Shown: positions 18,578 through 27,336 of the stretch, in pieces | How the letters are laid out: each line of letters opens with the position of its first letter | How positions within the stretch are numbered: the stretch's first letter is position 1 | Source: Myxococcus stipitatus | Lineage (GTDB): Bacteria; Myxococcota; Myxococcia; Myxococcales; Myxococcaceae | Reading direction: 5' to 3' | Assembly (NCBI RefSeq): GCF_021412625.1 | Contig: NZ_JAKCFI010000001.1 | Coordinates: 1,054,001 to 1,118,000 of the forward strand | DNA: 64,000 nucleotides | Program-made: the position numbers and the translations under genes | Notes under the pieces: model-generated | What the model was told of the DNA's origin: nothing | What the model saw: only the letters and a program-made list of their open reading frames with translations | Databases searched by the model: none

Positions 18578-20149
18578 TCAGTAGTTCCAGGCGACGCAGT
18601 CCGTGGTCGTGCGCGTGACGAACTCGGCGAGCGTGCGCAGGTTCCGGACGAACGTCCCCGTATCGTAGTAGTCGCCGGGGGTGGCGCCGCTTCGCGGGCC
18701 ATTCGGGTAGTGGGTGATCCACCGCTCGTTGTCCACGGTCGCGTCGACGGCTTGCACGGTGTCGGCGCGCAGCTTCTGGCACGAGCGCTTCATCACGGTG
18801 GTGTCGGTGGCCAGTCGGGCGTACTCGGCGCGGATCGCCGCGAGCTGCGACGGAACCTCCCAGGCGTAGTTCTGGTACGTCGGCGGGGCCGTCGAGAACT
18901 GGGCCGGGTAGCCACCGGCCTTCACCGTGAAGAAGCCGATGTTCGAGGGCGCGGTGTCATCGAGCTCGATGTAGCGGTAGAGGAGGGTGTCGTTCGCGTG
19001 GTCGACGTTCTCGAGGTAGTCGAGCGCCGTCCCGACCGCGTCGCGGTTCGCCGTCACGCTCGGGTCGAGCTGGTAGAGACGGAGCAGGGCCCACATGACG
19101 TCCTGGCTCTCCTGGCCCGCGATGGCGGGGGCCTCCCAGCTGCGCGCCCACCGGGGCTGCATCTGGACGTCGTATTGCTGAGCCCAGGCGGGCTGGGGCT
19201 GAGGCATCTGCGCGCGGCGGAGGAAGCCTCCGAACGCGGTGAGCATGTTCTGATACGTCGTCGCTTGCGCGGGATAGACCTCCTTCGCCCAATACAGCAT
19301 CTCCACGAAGGCAGACGCGAGGTTGTCATTCAGGGTGGGGTCGTCCCAGTACTCCGTGGTGTAGGCGTTCGCGTAGCAGTGGGCGAGTCCGCAGGCCGTG
19401 CCGGTGGACGGCGGGTAGCTTGCGTTGAGCGCGGGACGCGCGGCGACAGGCGCGGAGAAGCCCTGCGGAAATCCGCCGTGCGTGGGGTACTGCGAGGTCT
19501 CCACGCGTGCGCGGGCATAGGCGGACGAGGCGGAGATGTCCGCGTTCGCATACCCGAGGAGCTGATCGGCGCGCATCATCGCGATGAGCGCCGTCTGGGT
19601 GGCCTGGTCGTCATAGGCCGTCGTGTTGCAACCGCCACAACCGCAGTTGGCCGTCGTGTTGAGGTAACAGGCCCTGAGGGTCGGCGTCGCCTTGAAGTCC
19701 GCGTAGAGGCGCCAGCCTCCGGATTTGATCTGCCCCTGGCGGAGGGCCAGGGCGGCGTCCGTCGCGTACGTCGCGAGCGCCGGGGTCGCCGGGTCCGCGA
19801 GAGCGGCCTCCACGAACGCGATGACCACGTCCGCCGTGCCGGGGGACTGGATCATGATCTGATCCTCGTCGAGCTGGATGTCTCCCCAACGCTCGCTCAG
19901 GTTGGTGGCGTTCTGGTGCCACGCATACCCGCCGCGCCGCGCGACCTGATCGTGGAAGAACTTCGCCGCGTTGCGCATGCGTCCGAGCGCCTTCGCGCGC
20001 AGCGGGGTCGACGCCGCTCGAGTCGCCTCGGCCACCTCGTGGACGGGCGGAGCCGCGAGGGACGCCCTTTCGTCGGCAGGTGCGCCACAGGCGACCGTCG
20101 CGAGGACGGGGAGGAGTTTGAACTGGAGGGGGATTTTCATGAACTCCAT
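18578..20149 (-). CDS. Pectate lyase family 10-like secreted enzyme
   Basis: About 520 aa; start at the ATG at 20149 or 20140. A hydrophobic leader with a possible lipobox (ATVACG) suggests export and perhaps lipid anchoring. The body has the all-alpha toroid pattern of PL10 pectate lyases: GGYAWHQ, KSGGWRLYADF, PRWARSWEAPAIAGQES and the C-terminal YAWEVPSQLAAIRAEY. It also has a Cys-rich loop (NCGCGGCN). The predicted role is eliminative cleavage of polygalacturonate outside the cell. Catalytic residues were not mapped individually, so an uncharacterised relative is possible. It is divergent from the SDR gene; the 291 bp between show nothing else. Confidence 0.7.
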   Translation of the reverse strand: MEFMKIPLQFKLLPVLATVACGAPADERASLAAPPVHEVAEATRAASTPLRAKALGRMRNAAKFFHDQVARRGGYAWHQNATNLSERWGDIQLDEDQIMIQSPGTADVVIAFVEAALADPATPALATYATDAALALRQGQIKSGGWRLYADFKATPTLRACYLNTTANCGCGGCNTTAYDDQATQTALIAMMRADQLLGYANADISASSAYARARVETSQYPTHGGFPQGFSAPVAARPALNASYPPSTGTACGLAHCYANAYTTEYWDDPTLNDNLASAFVEMLYWAKEVYPAQATTYQNMLTAFGGFLRRAQMPQPQPAWAQQYDVQMQPRWARSWEAPAIAGQESQDVMWALLRLYQLDPSVTANRDAVGTALDYLENVDHANDTLLYRYIELDDTAPSNIGFFTVKAGGYPAQFSTAPPTYQNYAWEVPSQLAAIRAEYARLATDTTVMKRSCQKLRADTVQAVDATVDNERWITHYPNGPRSGATPGDYYDTGTFVRNLRTLAEFVTRTTTDCVAWNY

Positions 20150-20440
20150 GGTTGATCGATAAAGTATTGATGTCACGGTTCGCCCGCATGGACGCGCTCC
20201 GCGCCGCACGACGCGAACCGAGCGCAGGTCCTTCCGCGAAGCCATGGAACCTGGACCTGGAGACGGATTCGGGCATGCGCGTCGATGAGAGGGTCACCGG
20301 GCTCGCGTTCGCGCGGACCTGCGGGGTGCCTGCCGGTGCGTACCCAGCGGTGGAGAGTGAAGGGGTTGCCCTCGTGTTTGACTCACATCTTGGCGTTGCA
20401 CTGCTGGCAGGACTCGGGATTCTCGTTCCAGGAGGCCGTC

Positions 20441-21169
20441 ATGGGGGCATTGGAAGGAAGACTCGCAATCATCACCGGTGGCAGCACCGGGATTGGATTG
20501 GCCATCGCCGAACGCTATGCCAGCGAAGGGGCCGAGGTCGTCATCGCGGGGAGGAACAAGGGCCGCATGGACGAAGCGCTCGCGCGAATCGGCCATGGGG
20601 CCCGAGGCGTGGTGACGGACGTCGGTGACGAGGCCCAGGTCCAGCGACTCATCGACTCCGTGCCACGCGTGGACCTGTTGGTGACGTGCGCGGGCGGCGC
20701 GGTGTTCGGTCCCGTGGAGACGGTGCCGATGAGCGCCTGGCAGTCCCTCTTCAAGGATCGCTTCTTCGGCCAGCTCTCCGCGTGCCGCTACGCCGTTCCG
20801 AAGATGGCCGAGGGCGGCGTCATCGTGCTGTGCTCGGGCATCGCGGGCCATGCCGCGCTCGCCAACTACGCGGGCGGTGCCGCGTTGTGTGGCGCCATCA
20901 ACGCCATGGGGCGCTCGCTCGCCATCGAGCTCGCGCCGAAGGGCATCCGGGTGAATGTCCTGTCCCCGGGCCTCACCCGCGATACCGCCATCGACTGGGG
21001 TGTTCCCGCCACCCAGGTGGGGGCGTTCCTCGACACGCTCGCCAGCCATGTCCCGATGAAGCGGCCCGGCGTCCCCCGGGACATGGCGGACGCGGCGTAC
21101 TTCCTGGCGACGTGCGCCTATGCCACCGGCATGGTGCTCGACGTCGACGGAGGTTGGACCGCCGTGTGA
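20441..21169 (+). CDS. Short-chain dehydrogenase/reductase-like protein lacking catalytic Lys
   Basis: 242 aa from the ATG at 20441 behind GGAGG. The cofactor site is typical: ITGGSTGIGLAIAERYASEG, then a basic AGRNKGR suggesting NADP, and a CAGG motif. Ser132 and Tyr143 lie near the expected places, but YxxxK reads NYAGGA, so the lysine is Ala147. The C-terminal LDVDGGWTAV is normal. Either the protein is an inactive or binding-only relative, or it uses another base. No pathway can be inferred from the neighbours. Confidence 0.75.
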   Translation: MGALEGRLAIITGGSTGIGLAIAERYASEGAEVVIAGRNKGRMDEALARIGHGARGVVTDVGDEAQVQRLIDSVPRVDLLVTCAGGAVFGPVETVPMSAWQSLFKDRFFGQLSACRYAVPKMAEGGVIVLCSGIAGHAALANYAGGAALCGAINAMGRSLAIELAPKGIRVNVLSPGLTRDTAIDWGVPATQVGAFLDTLASHVPMKRPGVPRDMADAAYFLATCAYATGMVLDVDGGWTAV

Positions 21170-21188
21170 TGGACGCCCGCGGCGCTCC

Positions 21189-21866
21189 CTACTTCTCGCG
21201 GGACGCGGGGAGCTGCTTCCTCCGACCGGCGGTGAGCCAGCGCCAGAGGCTCGCGGGGGTCGGGGAGAGGCGGAACTGCGCGGCCCGGACCTGCTTCAGC
21301 GCCGGGCCGCCGAGCTGGCTCGCGAGGTTCTCCAGCCGGGCCAGCCCGTCCTTCTTCCGCCCCATGCGTCCGAGCACGCGGGCGAGCGCGAGGGTCGCGC
21401 CCAGGTGGTGCGGGTCGAGCTCCAGCGCCCGCTCCAGGAGCACCACTGCCTGCTGCCGGTAGCCCTTCGGCCTGGCCAGGTGCGAGGCGCCCTGCATCAG
21501 GTACTTCACGGCGTCGCCCCGGCGTCCGCGTTCGGAGGAGATGCCCGCCGCCTGGCTCCACAGCTTGTCGTCGAGCGGGAAGTGTGTCGCGGCCTGCACA
21601 TACATGGCGAGTGCCTTGTCCGCGAAGCCCTTCTCGGAGAAGACCCGCGCCGCCCGGGAGAAGGCTCGCGCCGCCTCGTCCTTCAAGCCCTTCTTGAAGA
21701 GCAGGGGCGCCACGCGGGAGTTCACGTGGGCATCGTCGGGGTCGACCGCGAGGATCTTCTTGTACTCGGAGATGGCCTTGCCGATGCGCCTCCGGCCACG
21801 GGCCTTCTCCGCCGCTTCGAGGACCTGGGTCCGGTCGTAGACCGCCTGTCGATTCCAGAATGCCAC
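21189..21866 (-). CDS. TPR-repeat protein
   Basis: About 225 aa from a GTG at 21866; the start is uncertain, since no strong ribosome-binding site is seen. Tandem TPR helices include ISEYKKILAVDPDDAHVNSR, DKALAMYVQAATHFPLDD and AVVLLERALELDPHHLGA. It ends in a basic tail (TAGRRKQLPASREK). It is a predicted cytoplasmic scaffold with unknown partner. It is convergent with the SDR gene, 19 bp away. Confidence 0.7.
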   Translation of the reverse strand: MAFWNRQAVYDRTQVLEAAEKARGRRRIGKAISEYKKILAVDPDDAHVNSRVAPLLFKKGLKDEAARAFSRAARVFSEKGFADKALAMYVQAATHFPLDDKLWSQAAGISSERGRRGDAVKYLMQGASHLARPKGYRQQAVVLLERALELDPHHLGATLALARVLGRMGRKKDGLARLENLASQLGGPALKQVRAAQFRLSPTPASLWRWLTAGRRKQLPASREK

Positions 21867-22172
21867 GGTGAGGACCGAGTCTACCCGACCCCCGCGCCGG
21901 CGAGGAGCCGGCGGGATGTCGTGAAGACCACCACGCGACACGTCGCGCCATGGGGGGGAGCGCGAGGTGGGACATGGAGTGCGGGAGGGCCGCGGAGGTG
22001 GCGCCGCCTCGCGGCGGTGGGACGCCAGAGCCCCCATTCCGGGTTCCATGAAGAATGGTTGTTTATGTTTAATCATTTGCATGTGCATCTGTGTGTCGAA
22101 AACCGATCGTGAAGCCCGTTCGTTGATGGGGGCGGCGAGGTCGACTCGCCGACTTCATCAAGGAGACTCGTT
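21867..22172. other. Divergent intergenic region with an AT-rich patch
   Basis: 306 bp between the TPR gene and the lipoprotein gene. Near 22050-22085 the DNA is clearly AT-richer (TTGTTTATGTTTAATCATTTG) than its surroundings. This is the probable promoter zone for the lipoprotein at 22173. No gene is seen. Confidence 0.4.
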
Positions 22173-23561
22173 TTGACGCCGCAGAGGAACGCTGTTGCAC
22201 GGATGCTGCTGTTGGGGTCGCTGACCCTGTTCACGGGTTGCGCGGAGGAGGTCGGGCCCACCCAGGTCATTGCCACACATGAGGCCGGCCCGCTGGCGTT
22301 GAGCCTCGCGCGAGAGGGAGGCGACGGGCTCTTCGTCGAAGGGGCCTCCGAGCGCTTCACGGTCACCGCCGCGGGCGAGGTCTTCACGTCGGTGCGGTGG
22401 AGCGCCACCGGTGGCGCCGTCGAGCCCGACGCGGAGCGGGTGACCTGGAAGCTTCCCCAGGAGGGGCGGGCCTCCTTGTCCGTGACGGTCGAGACGGCGT
22501 CCGGGAAGAAGGCGGAGGGTGAGTTCCACTTCAACGTGGTGGGCTCGTCGAACCTCGTCGCGAGCAGCGCCATCGACACGAGCCCGGATGTGACGGGGGG
22601 CTTCTGCGAGCTCACCTTCGACAACGCGGGCAACGGGCACGTCGTCTACTTCAACGACACGCACCGTGGCGTGTGGTACGGCCAGTGGAACGGCACGTCG
22701 TGGACGACGGAGCAGATCGACGGTCCTGGCTTCAACAACGACGGCCAGTTCACGTTCAACCCCGTCATCGCGGTCGAGCCCGCCACGGGCACCCCCCACG
22801 TCGCCTATCTCAAGGGAGATGGCGACCCGGCGATCGGCGGAGAGACCTTGCGTGTCGCCTACGCCACGCGCGTCAACGGCAGCTGGATCCGCGAGCTCGT
22901 CGACCCGGTGAACCGCTCCGACTCTGTCCGCCTGTCCATCGCGCTCAACCCCACGCAGAGCCTGCGCCCCACCATCGTCTACAGCGACCCGTCGACGGGC
23001 GTGAGGGTCGCGACGCGGACGGGGACCAACGCGTGGAGTGTTCCCCAGCTCTCCACGGGCGGGGTGACGAGCGAGGCCCTCTTCGACGCGGCGGGAACCC
23101 TGTACGTGGTCAACAAGAGCGGGGTGCTCAACGCCATCAAGGGCACCACGGTGGAGACCTACGGCCTGGGCGGTCAATCCGCTTCCACCGGCTGGTTCTC
23201 GCTGGCCCTGACGCCGAACCAGCACCTGCTGGTGCTGCCCAACGGGTCGGCCTACAACGGCGCGTGGGTGGGCTTCTACGACGTGACGCTGGGCTCGCCG
23301 CTGTCCACCAGCACCACGCGCATGTCCCAGGGGGACTTCGTGAACCACTCCAATGACCTGGCCTATGGCGGGGGCAAGCCGTACTTCGCTCAGCGCCACG
23401 GGACGACGCTGGAGCTCGTCACGCCGGATGCGCGCGGCTTCTGGACGTTCACCCAGTGGGGCACCATCCAGGACGGAACGCGGCCCAGCATCGCCATCCG
23501 CCCCACGGATGGAACACCCCATGTCTGCTACCAGCGGGACGGTAAGGTGACGTTCCAGTAG
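22173..23561 (+). CDS. Lipoprotein with repeated beta-propeller-like modules
   Basis: 462 aa from a TTG start; AAGGAG seven bases upstream decides it. The leader ends in lipobox LFTGC. Residues 40-115 resemble an Ig-like domain (SVRWSATGGAVEPDAERVTW). The rest repeats units of the form IAVEPATGTPHVAYLKGDG, with AIRPTDGTPHVCYQRDG near the end, suggesting a propeller of about six blades. It is probably displayed on the outer membrane or cell surface. A truncated copy of its C-terminal third lies 5 kb upstream at 16733-17245. No catalytic motif is seen. Confidence 0.75.
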   Translation: MTPQRNAVARMLLLGSLTLFTGCAEEVGPTQVIATHEAGPLALSLAREGGDGLFVEGASERFTVTAAGEVFTSVRWSATGGAVEPDAERVTWKLPQEGRASLSVTVETASGKKAEGEFHFNVVGSSNLVASSAIDTSPDVTGGFCELTFDNAGNGHVVYFNDTHRGVWYGQWNGTSWTTEQIDGPGFNNDGQFTFNPVIAVEPATGTPHVAYLKGDGDPAIGGETLRVAYATRVNGSWIRELVDPVNRSDSVRLSIALNPTQSLRPTIVYSDPSTGVRVATRTGTNAWSVPQLSTGGVTSEALFDAAGTLYVVNKSGVLNAIKGTTVETYGLGGQSASTGWFSLALTPNQHLLVLPNGSAYNGAWVGFYDVTLGSPLSTSTTRMSQGDFVNHSNDLAYGGGKPYFAQRHGTTLELVTPDARGFWTFTQWGTIQDGTRPSIAIRPTDGTPHVCYQRDGKVTFQ

Positions 23562-23578
23562 CACTCGCAGCGAAGAAT

Positions 23579-23608
23579 GGCTCCAGCCTCCGAGACCAGG
23601 CTGGAGCC
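23579..23608 (+). terminator. Hairpin after the propeller lipoprotein gene
   Basis: An 11-bp perfect stem (GGCTCCAGCCT / AGGCTGGAGCC) around an 8-nt loop, 17 bp after the stop. No T-tract follows, so termination may need Rho, or the hairpin may protect the 3' end. Confidence 0.5.
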
Positions 23609-23821
23609 GCCCGCGCCACTTCGAATCTCGTGTCATCAGATTCCAAGTGGGTGAGCATGGCTTTCCAAGATGTTGCATTCCCGGAGTCCGAGAGCCGTTG
23701 AAAGGCAGTCCGGAGTCAGCCCGGGCCCGCGCCACGTCGACGAGAATGACAGGGGCATGAGTTAGGGTCTTTCCGTACCGGGAGCTTCTTCCCGGCATTC
23801 GACTGCAGAGAGGTTTTCCTG

Positions 23822-25660
23822 ATGCGTTTTCCTGTCTGGGCGCGCGCGTTGCGCATGACTTCGTTTGGCCTTATGGGGGCTTGCTCGTTGCTCGTGGGCT
23901 GCGACTCCGACGAGGAGCCCGAGCCCCCGCGCGACACCACGCCTCGCACGCTGACCCTGCTTCAGACGAGCGACCTGCACACGAACATCTTCCCGTGGGA
24001 CTATTTCTCCGGCAAACCCGACGCGAAGCGCGGCGTCGCGAAGGTGGCCACGCTCGTCAAGCAGGCGCGGGAGGCGAACGGAGCCTGCACGCTGCTCGTC
24101 GACACGGGTGACACCATCCAGGGCACGCCGCTGGGGACCTACTACGCCCTGGTGGACAACGCGCCCGTGCACCCCATGGCCGCCGCCATGAACGAGCTGG
24201 GCTACGCCGCGATGGCGCTGGGCAACCACGAGTTCAACTTCGGCCAGGACGTCCTCGAGAAGTTCAAGAGCGAGGTCAACTTCCCGCTCCTCGGCGCCAA
24301 CGTACGCAAGAGCGCGGACGGCTCCGAGGCCTTCACCCCCTACGTCATCAAGACGGTCTGCGACGTGAAGGTCGGCATCCTCGGCCTCGTGACGCCCGGT
24401 GTGACGACGTGGGAGCGCGCGGAGAACATCGCCGGCCTGCGCTTCGACGACCCCCTGGAGACCGCGAGGCAATACGTGCCGCGGATGAAGGCGGCCGGCG
24501 CGGACGTCGTGGTGGTGGCCATCCACGGTGGTCCCGACAAGCAGCCGGTCGGCAGCGCGAGCAACCCCGACTCGTGGCTGGCCGACTACGCGGATGACTC
24601 GAAGTGGACCGACCGGGGGAACCTCCCCGGCGAGAACCAGGCCGTGCAGATCGCCCAGCAGGTCGCGGGCATCGACGTGCTCCTCACCGGCCACACGCAC
24701 CAGCCGATCCCGAAGATGCTGCTGAAGAACCAGGATGGGGGCGAGGTCCTCCTCACGCAACCCAACCGCTGGGGCAGCCACCTGGCCGACGTCCAGCTCC
24801 GGGTCACCTGGGATGGCAAGCAGTGGGGCGTGGACTCTCACGATGCCCGGCTCCACGCCGTCGACGACACGGTGGCGGAGGATGCCGCGGTCGTCCAACG
24901 CACCCAGTCCTATCACGACACGACGGTCGCCTATGTGAACCAGAAGATCGGCACCACCACCGGGGTCTTCCCGGGAGGCTTCGCGGCACGCTATGTGGAT
25001 GGTCCCCTGGGCGACCTCATCAACATCGTGCAGGAGCAGGCGGCGCTGGAGGCGGGCTACACCGTGGACCTGTCCCTGGGCGCCATCTTCACCAATGACG
25101 TCTCGCTGCCCGCGGGGGACGTCACCCTGCGCGATGCCTATAGCGTCTACATCTACGACAACACGCTGTATGTGATGGAGATCAACGGCTCCATCCTGCG
25201 GCGCGCGGTGGAGATGAACGCGAACTACTTCGCGACCATCAACCCGGCCAGCCTGCCCGCGACGCCCGCGGGAGCCAAGGCCACCTCGCCCTCCATCGCG
25301 GACTACAACTACGACCTCTACTCGCACATCGACTACGGCTACGACCTCACGAAGCCCGCGGGCTCGCGGCTCACGCACCTGCGCTTCAAGGGCCAGGACG
25401 TGACGGATGATCAGGTGTTCATCGTGGCCATCAACAACTACCGCGCGGGCGGCGGTGGCGGGTACAGCATGTTCCGGGAAGGCCGCGTGCTGTGGACGTC
25501 CGCCGACGGCGTGCGTGACTACATGGCGCGCTATCTTCAGGATCACCAGGGCTTGTCTCCGGACGCGGTGAACACCTGCAACTTCTCGCTCGCGCCGGAC
25601 CTCTACACGCCGTACTACGAGGCCACGTTCGGCGCGGCGAAGTGCGTGGCCGCGGAGTAG
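23822..25660 (+). CDS. 5'-nucleotidase / 2',3'-cyclic phosphodiesterase family lipoprotein
   Basis: 612 aa. The leader ends in lipobox LLVGC. The calcineurin-like metallophosphoesterase motifs are complete: TSDLHTNIFPW, DTGDTIQGTPLG, GNHEFNFG and LTGHTHQPI. The C-terminal 5_nucleotid_C domain (from about residue 370) carries DLSLGAIFTNDV, DAYSVYIYDNTLYVMEI and NNYRAGGGGGYSMF, which binds the base. Members hydrolyse extracytoplasmic nucleotides to release phosphate and nucleosides. It stands alone, with a terminator-like hairpin downstream. Confidence 0.88.
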   Translation: MRFPVWARALRMTSFGLMGACSLLVGCDSDEEPEPPRDTTPRTLTLLQTSDLHTNIFPWDYFSGKPDAKRGVAKVATLVKQAREANGACTLLVDTGDTIQGTPLGTYYALVDNAPVHPMAAAMNELGYAAMALGNHEFNFGQDVLEKFKSEVNFPLLGANVRKSADGSEAFTPYVIKTVCDVKVGILGLVTPGVTTWERAENIAGLRFDDPLETARQYVPRMKAAGADVVVVAIHGGPDKQPVGSASNPDSWLADYADDSKWTDRGNLPGENQAVQIAQQVAGIDVLLTGHTHQPIPKMLLKNQDGGEVLLTQPNRWGSHLADVQLRVTWDGKQWGVDSHDARLHAVDDTVAEDAAVVQRTQSYHDTTVAYVNQKIGTTTGVFPGGFAARYVDGPLGDLINIVQEQAALEAGYTVDLSLGAIFTNDVSLPAGDVTLRDAYSVYIYDNTLYVMEINGSILRRAVEMNANYFATINPASLPATPAGAKATSPSIADYNYDLYSHIDYGYDLTKPAGSRLTHLRFKGQDVTDDQVFIVAINNYRAGGGGGYSMFREGRVLWTSADGVRDYMARYLQDHQGLSPDAVNTCNFSLAPDLYTPYYEATFGAAKCVAAE

Positions 25661-25680
25661 GGCTTTCGGACCGTTCCCGA

Positions 25681-25713
25681 GGCCGGGTGCACGTCGTCCG
25701 AGTGCACCCGGCC
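25681..25713 (+). terminator. Terminator-like hairpin
   Basis: GGCCGGGTGCAC and GTGCACCCGGCC form a perfect 12-bp stem with a 9-nt loop, 20 bp after the 5'-nucleotidase gene. No T-tract follows. Confidence 0.5.
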
Positions 25714-25766
25714 CCAGGGGCCTGGAGCGTCCCGGGAGGGAACATGGGTGTGATAGAGGGACGCCC

Positions 25767-26261
25767 ATGAACTTCTCGCGACGGTGGTTGGCTGGACTGG
25801 GTCTGGCATTCCTGGTGATGGGCTGTGGTGGGCGCCGGAGCAACGCCAGGGTGGACTTGTCCAAGATGGGGCCCTCCATGAATGCCCGGCGCTACGCGAA
25901 CCTGGAGAAGCTCGCTGCCCAGGACCTGAAGTGTTCGGAGGAGCTGGTGACCACCTATCTCGGTGAGAACCAGTACCAGCTGACCGGCTGCGGCGCCGAG
26001 GGGACCTACGAGCTGCGCTGTCTCATGGGCCAGTGTTCGTGGGTCCCCGACGTGAGGGCCCGCGCGCGGTTCGACATGGGGTGTGAGCGCGCCCAGCTCG
26101 AGACGACGCGAATCGACAAGCACACGGTGGGCGTCACCGGCTGTGGCAAACGCGCCACCTACCGGCTGCTCGGCTCGCGCTACTCCTTGAGCTGGAGCCT
26201 CAACTCCGAGGTGACGCAGGACACCGCGCAGCCTCAAGTCAGTGACGAGGCCCCTCTCTGA
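25767..26261 (+). CDS. Small lipoprotein with two GCG modules
   Basis: 164 aa. The leader ends in lipobox LVMGC. Two similar cysteine units are visible: YQLTGCGAEGTYELRC and VGVTGCGKRATYRL, about 50 residues apart, each preceded by a DLKCSEE- or DMGCERA-type segment. The pairing suggests disulfide-stabilised repeats in the periplasm or at the surface. The pattern looks familiar from myxobacterial lipoproteins, but no function is known. Confidence 0.7.
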   Translation: MNFSRRWLAGLGLAFLVMGCGGRRSNARVDLSKMGPSMNARRYANLEKLAAQDLKCSEELVTTYLGENQYQLTGCGAEGTYELRCLMGQCSWVPDVRARARFDMGCERAQLETTRIDKHTVGVTGCGKRATYRLLGSRYSLSWSLNSEVTQDTAQPQVSDEAPL

Positions 26262-26334
26262 CCCCGGGCCACGGCTCCGTGGCCGCGAGCCGCCAGGCGG
26301 TGATGGAGCAGCTGCCTGGCCTGTCGCCGTGTCT

Positions 26335-27147
26335 TCATTCGACGACGTCCAGCCGCACCTCGAAGAGCGCGGGCCACAGCTTGCCAGTCAGGAACATGCG
26401 CCCGGTGGCTGGCTCCACGGCGATGCCATTGAGCACGGCCTCGGGGTTGTGGAGGCGGGAGGCCACCGCTCGCCGCAACGCGGAGGCGTCGATGACCGCG
26501 ATGACCTTGCCGGTGGTCGGGTCGATCTCCACCACGTCATCGGTGAACCAGACGTTGGCGTAGATGACGCCGTGGGCGCACTCCAACTCGTTGAGCTGGT
26601 CCAGCGGCTGGCCCGCGAGCGTCACCGTGATCGAGCCCACGGGCTGGAATCCCCTGGTCGTGTGGAACGTCAGCGTGGGGCTGCCGTCACTGCGCACCAG
26701 CCTGCCCTGCCAGTAGCACAGGCCCCAGCCGTCGCCCGAGTAGCGCGTGGTGGACTCCCGCACGGGCGGGAGCCCGCGCCACGTGAAGAGGGTGCCCTCC
26801 GTCCAGGTGAGTTGATAGAGCCGCTCTCCGTCGCTGGCGAGCCCCTGCGCGAACATCCCGCCCAGGGACTCCATCCAGACGGGCTCGGCGCGAGTCAGTG
26901 ACAGCTCGCGCAACGTGCCCTGGTGCCCCGTGCTCTCGAACAGCCGGCCCTGATGGAACACGAGCCCCTGGGTGAAGGACTCGGGGGAGTGGGGGTATTC
27001 CCGGACGATGCGCGCGACCTTGCGTACCGGCGCGCCGCTCGTGGTGGCCTCGGGCGCCGGAGGCTTCGTGGGACGCTGGCGCGTGGTGCCGCAGCTCAAC
27101 GCCAGTCCGCAGGCCACCAGCCAACTCGAGGAGATACCGAAGCGCAT
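26335..27147 (-). CDS. Glutaminyl-peptide cyclotransferase, lipoprotein form
   Basis: About 270 aa; ATG at 27147, with an in-frame GTG 12 bp earlier as alternative. Lipobox LALSC. The body matches the plant/bacterial-type glutamine cyclotransferase propeller: YPHSPESFTQGLVFHQG, LFESTGHQGTLR, LNELECAHGVIYANVW and VLNGIAVEPATGRMFLTGK. These enzymes convert N-terminal Gln to pyroglutamate on exported proteins. Length is normal. It is monocistronic by context. Confidence 0.85.
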   Translation of the reverse strand: MRFGISSSWLVACGLALSCGTTRQRPTKPPAPEATTSGAPVRKVARIVREYPHSPESFTQGLVFHQGRLFESTGHQGTLRELSLTRAEPVWMESLGGMFAQGLASDGERLYQLTWTEGTLFTWRGLPPVRESTTRYSGDGWGLCYWQGRLVRSDGSPTLTFHTTRGFQPVGSITVTLAGQPLDQLNELECAHGVIYANVWFTDDVVEIDPTTGKVIAVIDASALRRAVASRLHNPEAVLNGIAVEPATGRMFLTGKLWPALFEVRLDVVE

Positions 27148-27336
27148 CGCACCACCCACCCAGGGACAAGTACCGCCGGGCGGGAGCCTACCTCGGCGGG
27201 AGGCCGCGAAGGACCGACGCAGCGGCCCTGGTTGCTCCGCTGCTCGCGGTGGATGGCCCCCGGGCGCGTCATCGCGTCAGGGGACTCAGGCATGGAGGGC
27301 TTCGGCCGACGGCCGCGCTCCGAAGGAGCTGGCGCG

